Source of the DNA: Lepidodermella squamata
Taxonomy: Eukaryota > Gastrotricha
Direction: 5' to 3'
DNA length: 64,000 bases
Assembly: GCA_047495785.1 (NCBI GenBank)
Contig: JBLDXI010000011.1
Coordinates: forward strand, 1,884,905-1,948,904
In this document: in pieces, positions 57,282 through 64,000 of the stretch
How positions within the stretch are numbered: position 1 is the stretch's first letter
Layout of the letters: every line of letters starts with the position of its first letter
Position numbers and translations under genes: made by a program
Notes under the pieces: generated by a model
Seen by the model: only the letters and a program-made list of their open reading frames with translations
Told to the model about the DNA's origin: nothing
Databases searched by the model: none

Positions 57282-58184
57282 ATGGACTTATCAACTCTAC
57301 TTATTCTCGTTGCGGCTGTATCGGTTGTGAGAGCTTGCCCGCCAACGTCTACTACTACAACCCCTTGCCCAACAACTCCGACCACGAGTTATCCTGGAAC
57401 TTGCCCAACCGGGCAGAGTTGTTTGACAACTACGAACTATTGTGATCTGTCGACAAGCAACTGCAACCTGAAGACAGCCAATCTATGCCCATCGGGGCAG
57501 TCATGCGCCGCCCCTTCTAGTCCGCCAGCATCGGTAATGTTTAATTTTCATACTTGGCGAATAACCATTCAGTATCATTATCAAGCCCGTCTTCAATCTG
57601 TGCAAAGTTGTCACGCAAGGCGGCCCTGGAGTAAGCGGAAATGACTTACAATTCTGCACAGCTAATGCTGCAGCATGTAATGCAGTATTGACAACTGGAT
57701 CTGCTGTAAGAACAATCTTGGAATAGCTTCAAGCTACGATTTTTTGGTTATGGTCCAATTTCATAGGTTGGCTCTTCCACCTATTCGACCTTTGCTCTAT
57801 GTTGCGGGGCCCTTACACCAAATGCCAATGTGAAATACGAAATCGTCCCAGGCACCCCGCCAATTTTAGCGTGTGCAGCCGGCGCGAGTTCAACTCCCTA
57901 TATATTATCTTCTAGCACAGCCCCCGATACGACGGCTGTATTCTGCTTTCGCTTCCCCAATACAGCGCCGAGCGGCTTCGCCCAGAATAGCGGCGCGGTA
58001 AGATAACGGTAATATTCCTGAAAGCTATTCATGACCTTTCTCTTTCAAGACAGTAAAAGGTGGAGGGCCCAAGGCGGCCGCGACCTTCCAACAATGCTGC
58101 GATCTGATATCAGCGGGTACCTTAACCTTTGGCAATGCGGGTAGCGCCTATGGCGTCACAACCTTTGAAACATGCAAAAACTGA
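57282..58184 (+). CDS. Secreted four-exon Cys/Thr-rich protein (copy P2)
   Basis: Exons 57282-57533, 57586-57705, 57767-57997 and 58050-58184 join in phase 0 to give 245 aa. A signal peptide (MDLSTLLILVAAVSVVRACP) precedes a Thr-rich STTTTPCPTTPTTS segment and CPTGQSC/CPSGQSCAA repeats. Exon 2 gives FNLCKVV and LQFCTANAAACNAVL. Exon 3 gives YSTFALCCGALTP, VKYEIVPGTPP and AVFCFRFPN. Exon 4 gives ATFQQCCDLISAG and ends AYGVTTFETCKN. Its exon 3 shares KYEIVPGTPP with P0 at the other end of the window, so these two are closest in that part. Function is unknown. Confidence 0.8.
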
Positions 58185-58674
58185 AAACTGAATAATTTCC
58201 GAAGCTACGCACGAAATCGGCGAAATTTACGGGAATGACTGCTGTTATTCTATTTACCTTTCAAACAATTCTCCTTTTTATAACCTCTTCTGATTTCATT
58301 TACCTGTGCGTATCAATACTCAGCTTGTATTATATTTCTATTGTTGACTTCAAAACTGTAATTTTCTTATTCTTCTTCAATTTGTAAAGATACTGCATTG
58401 CCCGGTAAACTTCAGCTAATAAAAGTTCATCTAATAAAAGCGCAGCTATTTTTACTTTTACGTCGAATTAATTGAGCATAGTGACCCCGGGATTCTTCAA
58501 TAGATTATAGCACTTGGAACTAGAGCCAACTTCAACCTGCCTTGTCAAAAGGTTCATGGTTTTAATAATTTCCAGGTTTCCAAATCATTCGTGACTTGGT
58601 TAATCACTCATTGTTAAATCCAGTATGCGTATAATTCGTATACAAACAAGTCGTACAAGCAGAGCGAAGTATCG

Positions 58675-58805
58675 CTAGGGATGGTAGGGATCATCCCTAT
58701 CAGTTCCACCGATCCGTATGGTGAGCTCGTTCAAAGACCAAAGGGGGGACCCTTATGTCGATTTTGGTGATCCCTACCAGATCCGCGGTCCTACTTCGCT
58801 CTATG
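58675..58805 (+). repeat. Dispersed ~130-bp repeat, copy 2
   Basis: This matches 40060-40190 in the same orientation (GGGATCATCCCTA, GTGAGCTCGTTCAAAGACCA, TTATGTCGATT). It is non-coding. The rest of 58185-59662 shows nothing recognisable. Confidence 0.65.
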
Positions 58806-59662
58806 CGTACAAGTACTTTTTTAATTTACGAAACGTGGCTGGCCTAAAATATCAACCAGCCAAAGACAATATATTACTCAACTATGCGAGGGAAGCGAGC
58901 TTTAGTGAGCGGTATTTCTCAGCAATTCGAGCTGAAAATAGTTTAAAAATGATTTTCAGTGGCAGGCCATAAATTTCCTAGAAAGGTTTTACTTATTTCC
59001 AGCGACTTTTAAACTTCTGCGCCCCTATTCCAAGCCATCCGCGATTCCACAAATTTTAGCGACCCCACTTCCAATAAATTTCAAGCTGTAACATATTCTC
59101 ATCAAATTATAGGAAGATTCTTTTAGGAATCAGCCACTCTCGAGCGGAGCGAGCTGCCTCATAATTAACGTATTTTACGAATTATTAGTCGGGACCGAAA
59201 TATAGGGCAGACGGCAGACCCTCTAGTTTCATTTGTTGGCGATTCTTCCGGATGGTGTGGCCTGGGCGGAGCCTTCAACGTGGAACCGCTCAACTTCAAC
59301 GTTTTCGTGGTTAACATTATCAAAAAGACTGCTATAAAACTAGCCTTGGCGGAAACTCCCATCAGCAGAAATTCTTCACGCTGGAAAAGTCAATGAGTCG
59401 AAAGTGATAAATGTGGCGGATGCGAACATCAGCTGCAATTTTACTTGAGGAAAAATTGTAGCGAAAATGTAAAAGCGAAAAGTTGAGAAATCACCCGGCT
59501 AGTTATTAAAATTGTTTATTTATTGCAGAAAAGCCGATTTAGGCAAACAGCTTTCACTGTAATTCAGCCGTTCATTTGTAATCGATTTGCCAATACAGTA
59601 ATGTACAGTTATAACGCACGCGATTGTATGAGCAAATCGATTAATTCATGCTGATATTGTGC

Positions 59663-60550
59663 TTATGCATTGGAGCCTTGGCATTTTTCCATTGTTACGC
59701 CGTATACGGTATCCGTGGTGGGCCGAGGTTTTGGGCTGATGGGTGTAGTGCCGAGATAAAAGCAGCAAGCCGCGAAAGTAGTATGGGTATATTGAGATGG
59801 TGGGCTGGTGGTCTGTAATATACATAAATTGTTACAAAACTTCATGCAGATCCAAAACAAAACGCAAATTTACCAATCCACTAGTTATCATCACAGAGCT
59901 TGTAGGGAAAGCTGTATTGGGGAAACGAAAGCAATAGCCCTGAGTTGCACCAGCAATGACACCTGTCACTTTGTAAGGCGATGCATCAGCTGCTCCGATG
60001 CAGGTCGGAATGCCCGTAGTACTGCCCACCGGCGTGATGATTTCGTATGTGATCCAGGCAGCGTTAGCAGGTGTCTGTGTGGCGGCGCAGCACGCAGCGA
60101 ATGTGCTGAAGCTATTCGGCGAGTCAGTAGAAGCCTATAGCCCCGTAAATGCGAAATGAACCATCGCGATTTAACGAGCAAATGAAATCATTACCACAGC
60201 AGCAGGTGTTACGGTGAGATAAGCTGTACATGAAGCTCCGGCGACGGCGTGGCAAAATTTGACACTTTGACCAACCCCAGCACCAGTCCCAAAGGTTGTC
60301 ATTGAGCACAACTGGTAGGTAGGCTGAGAGCGGAAAAGGGAAGATTATTTTGAACGACGAAGAAGGTTTCATCTCAAACCGTGGCCTGGCAACTCTGGCC
60401 ATTGGTAGTGCACGGATTGGCCGTGTTCAGGCAGCTTTGACTCGATGTGCAGGTCGCGCTCGTTGGGCACGGAGTTGTAGTCGTCGAAGCAGGGCAGGCT
60501 GTGACAGCAGCACAGGCGGCAGCGAGAATTGCCAGCGTAAGGTAGGCCAT
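59663..60550 (-). CDS. Secreted four-exon Cys/Thr-rich protein (copy P3)
   Basis: Exons on the - strand are 60550-60380, 60323-60195, 60134-59874 and 59812-59663, all phase 0, giving 236 aa. The signal peptide (MAYLTLAILAAACAAVTACP) is almost that of P1. The repeat part of exon 1 is shorter: only SATCTSSQSC and TNGQSC units remain after TTTTPCPT. Exons 2 and 3 (129 and 261 nt) match P1 in length and sequence (LCSMTTFGTGAGVGQ, SFSTFAACCAATQTPANAAW, GIPTCIGAADASPYKV, CFRFPN). Exon 4 has TTFAACCFYLG and ends YGVTMEKCQGSNA. P1 and P3 are the closest pair and are probably a recent duplication. Function is unknown. Confidence 0.8.
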
Positions 60551-61384
60551 TGTAAAATATTAGAAGACTTATGCTTCAGGTGCCTTTCTATCAGGATTTT
60601 ATAGCTACGCCGCGTTATGTCAGACTTGATCTGCGTAAACCACCATTGGTAGTTGATTGCTAAAATTCGTGAAGTTTTAAATGCTAGAATAGAGTGAGCT
60701 ATAATCATGGCTGTTAGAAGGCTGTCGCTTTTTCCGAAATGTCCCTCGAAAGATGGCAGTCAATGCAAATAGCAAGGAATCGGTTCAAGCTTGCGCGAGC
60801 AATTATTCGAATGAATACGAAAGATGAAGATTCGTTGACTTGAAGGGCAAAAACCGAATTTCGTCGCATGTAAACAACACCAACTAGTTCTGACTGACAT
60901 TGAGCTCAGTTTAATTTTCATTTGATCATATTTATTACCACAGGATAATTAATTGTCACGTAACAATTCCAATGTAGCGCAATTCTTGTTTCAGTTAAGT
61001 ACATCTCAAAATCGAGAATTTCCGCAACGAAATTTATATAGGTATATAAGATTGCGCTGTGTTGTTTCACTGATGGTATTGGGCCCATATTGCGCCAGTT
61101 ACTTTCAAGCATTCAACCCATTAAGGGCGAAAGATTTAACCCATTCCTCAATCTCTTGTGAGCCGAATTAATTTTTCTGATCTTGAATCAAATCAATATC
61201 GAGTTCCTCACCTGAAATGATGATGGTTTTAACAATGTTTTTCCAAAAACCGGTAAACAGTTCCCAATTAGGGAAATATTCTCTGCTATCTGCTTGTCAG
61301 TTTTCTCCTACTTTGAGCGATCGTTTTGCTGCTCCAAAGGTCGACGAGGAACTAAAAATTCTTCATTTCTAATCGCTTCTCCAT
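60551..61384. other. Intergenic, nothing recognisable
   Basis: Upstream flank of P3 and AT-rich sequence without a supported feature. Confidence 0.4.
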
Positions 61385-61885
61385 TTTTTGTTTATATTTA
61401 TTATTTATTTAGTTTCATACCAGCTAACACGCTGCTCTGATATAAATGAAAGGCTATCTGTAATAGTTTGCCGGTTGAGAGATTGCCCTAATTTTGTTTA
61501 CAATTTAAATCTCTATTGTATTATATTATTCTATTGCTAATTACCTAAATTTTTATTATTCAGTTCTCTACATACTAACAACGCTGCCATATAAATGCAT
61601 GGCTAATGATCTGAAATAGTCGACCGGTTGATATTATAGCGTGAAAAGTCAATTTGACGCCGTTACTAATCGTCGCAAGCTAGCCGACCTGCCAGTCGTG
61701 CCGGCCGGTTCGTTATATGCCGCAGTACATTATCTGTACCCACTGCAGTACTTACATGTTTGATTTTTTTGTTAGCGATCAACCTAGTCATTAGCGCCAC
61801 AGCACAGCGCGCGCTCGTCATGCATCGGCGCGACTAAATAAATTTTCGAACTTGAAAAAGCGAGAAGTAGAACAGACAAATGGCG
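61385..61885 (-). repeat. Repeat related to the LINE 3' region at 42.9-43.2 kb
   Basis: Two successive related units lie at 61385-61490 and 61550-61650 (CTAACA.GCTGC, ATAAATG, TAGT.G.CCGGTTGA). A segment ending AGAAGTAGAACAGACAA at 61880 matches 42870-43215. It is probably a truncated LINE tail and a partial duplicate. Confidence 0.5.
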
Positions 61886-62259
61886 TGACAGCAAAGCGCT
61901 TTCTTTCATTATGAAAATTTATAAAATAATATAATTAAATTCTCGCAAGCCAGTATTAAACCTAGTATCGTGATAGCGAGGGAAACCTGCGCTTTTCGCA
62001 GTTTTAAGAAAATGCTGTGAAGTTGGGTTCACAAACCCCAAACACCTCGCGTAGCTCCATCGTCACTTTTGAGATCGCGAAAACGCAGCGTCAAAGACCT
62101 GATGTGCAACAAAACTACTGCCTTACACTACTGATTGATTGCCGAGCTGGAAAAGTGTAAAACCTTCCAGTCCCAACAATGGATGATTGGTTCATGCCCT
62201 GTTAGCGATATTGGATGCCCTCAGTCTCCCAAGCTATCTAATACATGGGCAAAAAGCCT

Positions 62260-62291
62260 CTTGCTTCGCTTGCTTCGCTTGCTTCGGGGGA
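62260..62291. repeat. Short CTTGCTTCG tandem repeat
   Basis: About three units of CTTGCTTCG lie immediately before the SINE head. Confidence 0.6.
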
Positions 62292-62735
62292 GCGAGTAGT
62301 CGAGTGGTCACAGCGTCTCACTGGCTGCGAAGAGGCACGGGTTCAATCCCCAGAACCGCACATCGTCAATCATGCTTCTACGCACAACGTCTGCTTTCTT
62401 CTGCGGTTCTGGGACCGTAAATCAAGCTGCTATGAGGAGTCATGCGGCCAACTGGAACCAATGATTCAATCCTCGAGTGTGAAAGCTGATGGTAATTCCC
62501 GCCAATCAGTTCCTCCGAGACCGCGGCTCCCTTCCTCCCGGTGTAGGACGCCATTCACCGGCAATCAAGAGATGGCTACTCGGTGCGAAAGCCTGGGGAC
62601 CATGAATCGATCAACAATAATCGGCTCATGTATAGATGACTCTTAGGCCTCGTATATGTGATGTGATCCAAGCGCTAAATGTCGAACGGCGAATTGCGAA
62701 ATAAAGTATAAGTATGAGTATGAGTATGAGTATGA
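62287..62735 (+). mobile_element. tRNA-derived SINE, ~450 bp
   Basis: The head has a pol III A box (TAGTCGAGTGGTCA, from ~62297) and B box (GGGTTCAATCCCC, from ~62339) at tRNA spacing, and ends AACCGCA. A ~330-bp body follows. The 3' end is a short tandem tail (GAGTAT units, 62708-62735) after AATAAAGTATAAG. A tRNA-like head, unrelated body and simple-repeat tail define a SINE. The body is not an open gene, although one frame stays open by chance. Confidence 0.75.
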
Positions 62736-63170
62736 TCTACCTTCCATCTTTTCCAAGCCTTTTGGCTGAGTCTATCTCCTAAGCGGGGATATTTTTCGTG
62801 ATAATTCTACATACGTCATGAAACCAGCCACTTAAGTCGTGGATGGGTAGTCTAGAAAGTATGCTAAGCACCGGCGCAGCGACTCACTGTCGAAATAAGC
62901 ACCCGGGTTGGGTGGATATTTCGATTTTATTCTCAATTTAACAAGTTACACGTTTCGGAACTTCCTCGTTCCACAGATTACAACAGAGACAAATTACGAA
63001 AAAAGCACAAAAAAGTAAATAAAAACAAAATTAAAATAGCTTCAATCTAATAGAGTCCTTCAGCTTTGTCTTCTTGATCAGTAGACTTTCACGCAATACG
63101 CACTCCCACCTGCTGCGGCACTCACGCAAGATGGTGAAACAGCTGTGTAGATTGAATGATTCTGGGAGCT
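62736..63170. other. Intergenic, nothing recognisable
   Basis: No gene or clear repeat is seen between the SINE and the LINE fragment. Confidence 0.4.
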
Positions 63171-63171
63171 C

Positions 63172-63528
63172 ATGTGTACACTCTCCACTCGAGCACTGCC
63201 GTCATCGGAGGAGCAGCGCTTCAACTTCAATCATGCAAACTGGGCTAAGTTTAGCAAGCGCCTAAGCCTTTGCCTTCGTGAACTCGCCGAGCCCATGATT
63301 CCGAAGCCAGGCGAACTATCCACAGCAATTGACCTTTACCTAGAAGCGATCGTGGAAGCGATAAAACGCCCATCTGTAAAGCCAGCGGGATGGAAACTGA
63401 CGAAACCGATTGCTACAGCGCCGCAAAAAAATAAACCAACTCCAGCAGCTTCATTCACACGCAGAAAGTGCCTACGTCAAAACCGCCCTGAATGCTGTCA
63501 CAAAGAAAATTTCGAATCTGGTCGGTGA
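63172..63528 (+). pseudogene. LINE ORF2 fragment (after the endonuclease domain)
   Basis: RALPSSEEQRFNFNHANWAK and GELSTAIDLYLEAIVEAIKR match the linker between the APE endonuclease and RT of jockey/I-type LINEs (...RFNFK.ANW..F...., then ELD.AI..L...I..A). The frame then degrades, and no RT motifs follow before the window ends. Confidence 0.65.
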
Positions 63529-64000
63529 AGAAAACCGCAAAGACTGCTAGCGCTGTCTCCGAGCGATGGCTGAATACCTTAACAACAACAACCCCAGAGC
63601 AGCGTGATCCCCAGTTATGCCTCGGCGCAAAAACATAAACTGGTTGATATTTGACGATCGACCGACATTGTCAGAAACCTCTGCCCTACACTTTTGCACC
63701 TCAACTTTGCGTTTAGAGCCTTAGGCCTTGAGCCAGCCCTGTATATTTCTTAATGATTGGTATCGTTGATCGATAGAATCGATAGAATGCCTTAAAGCGG
63801 TACTATAAACTGTTAAAACTATACTCCTTTTTGTTTGTTCTTTTATTTGTCCTTGCATGGCTCAGTTGTGTGGTCGAATCACAAATTAGTTGTTTTAACA
63901 TCCGCTTTGGCGAAAAAGCGAAACAGATAAAGCTAACGGCTTCCATGCCATGGCCCCAATCGGCCACCAGCTGTATCAATCGATTGAGAAAATCAGTTAC
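63529..64000. other. No recognisable feature
   Basis: This may be further degraded LINE sequence; nothing can be supported. Confidence 0.35.

Noticed and set aside
62287-62360. A functional tRNA gene
   Set aside because: The A and B boxes fit, but no clean acceptor stem or anticodon arm closes. A long body and simple-repeat tail follow, which defines a SINE.
62245-62646. 133-aa frame in the SINE body
   Set aside because: It begins in the tRNA-like head and has no recognisable protein motif; it is a chance frame.

Overview
This is nuclear DNA from a multicellular animal. Genes are split by many short GT-AG introns, mostly 50-80 bp. Products carry N-terminal signal peptides and C-terminal GPI-type tails. 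The gaps are full of metazoan mobile elements: LINEs, a tRNA-derived SINE, a Helitron, and hAT, Tc1/mariner-like and Ginger-like elements. The repeats and gene families suggest an invertebrate; I cannot name the phylum from sequence alone. No bacterial operons, CRISPR arrays or rRNA genes were seen.

Layout. (1) 0.8-9.3 kb: six small Ly6/uPAR (three-finger) GPI-anchored protein genes on the + strand, interrupted by a four-exon secreted Cys-rich gene on the - strand (4.85-5.89 kb). (2) 9.98-10.97 kb: a two-exon GT6 (ABO-type) glycosyltransferase. (3) 12.6-29.8 kb: three - strand copies of a three-exon gene for a GPI-anchored protein with two laminin-G-like (LamG) domains, separated by transposon debris. 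This debris includes an R2-like LINE split by a ~1 kb Ginger-like element and a hAT MITE nested inside a Tc1/mariner-like MITE. (4) 30-35 kb: foldback and other degenerate repeats. (5) 35.3-37.5 kb: a putative fucosyltransferase in two exons. (6) 38.4-39.2 kb: a Helitron helicase remnant fused to a LamG gene fragment. (7) 40.3-41.3, 57.3-58.2 and 59.7-60.6 kb: three more four-exon Cys-rich secreted genes, with a dead copy at 45.2-45.7 kb. (8) 49.1-53.7 kb: a transposon-type C2H2 gene and a fourth LamG gene (+ strand), joined by an apparently perfect 916-bp inverted repeat that rewrites exon 3 of the LamG gene. (9) 54-64 kb: another perfect inverted repeat, a GCTCAA-repeat element, a SINE and a LINE remnant.

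Three paralogous families of secreted or surface proteins dominate: LamG (4 genes + 2 fragments), Ly6 (6) and the four-exon Cys-rich family (4 + 1 pseudogene). Two Golgi-type glycosyltransferases lie between them. The families are expanding and decaying by duplication, and mobile elements are visibly reshaping them. Any shared role in surface or glycan recognition is inference only. Exon limits were set by GT/AG sites, reading-frame closure and agreement between paralogues; no transcript evidence was available.
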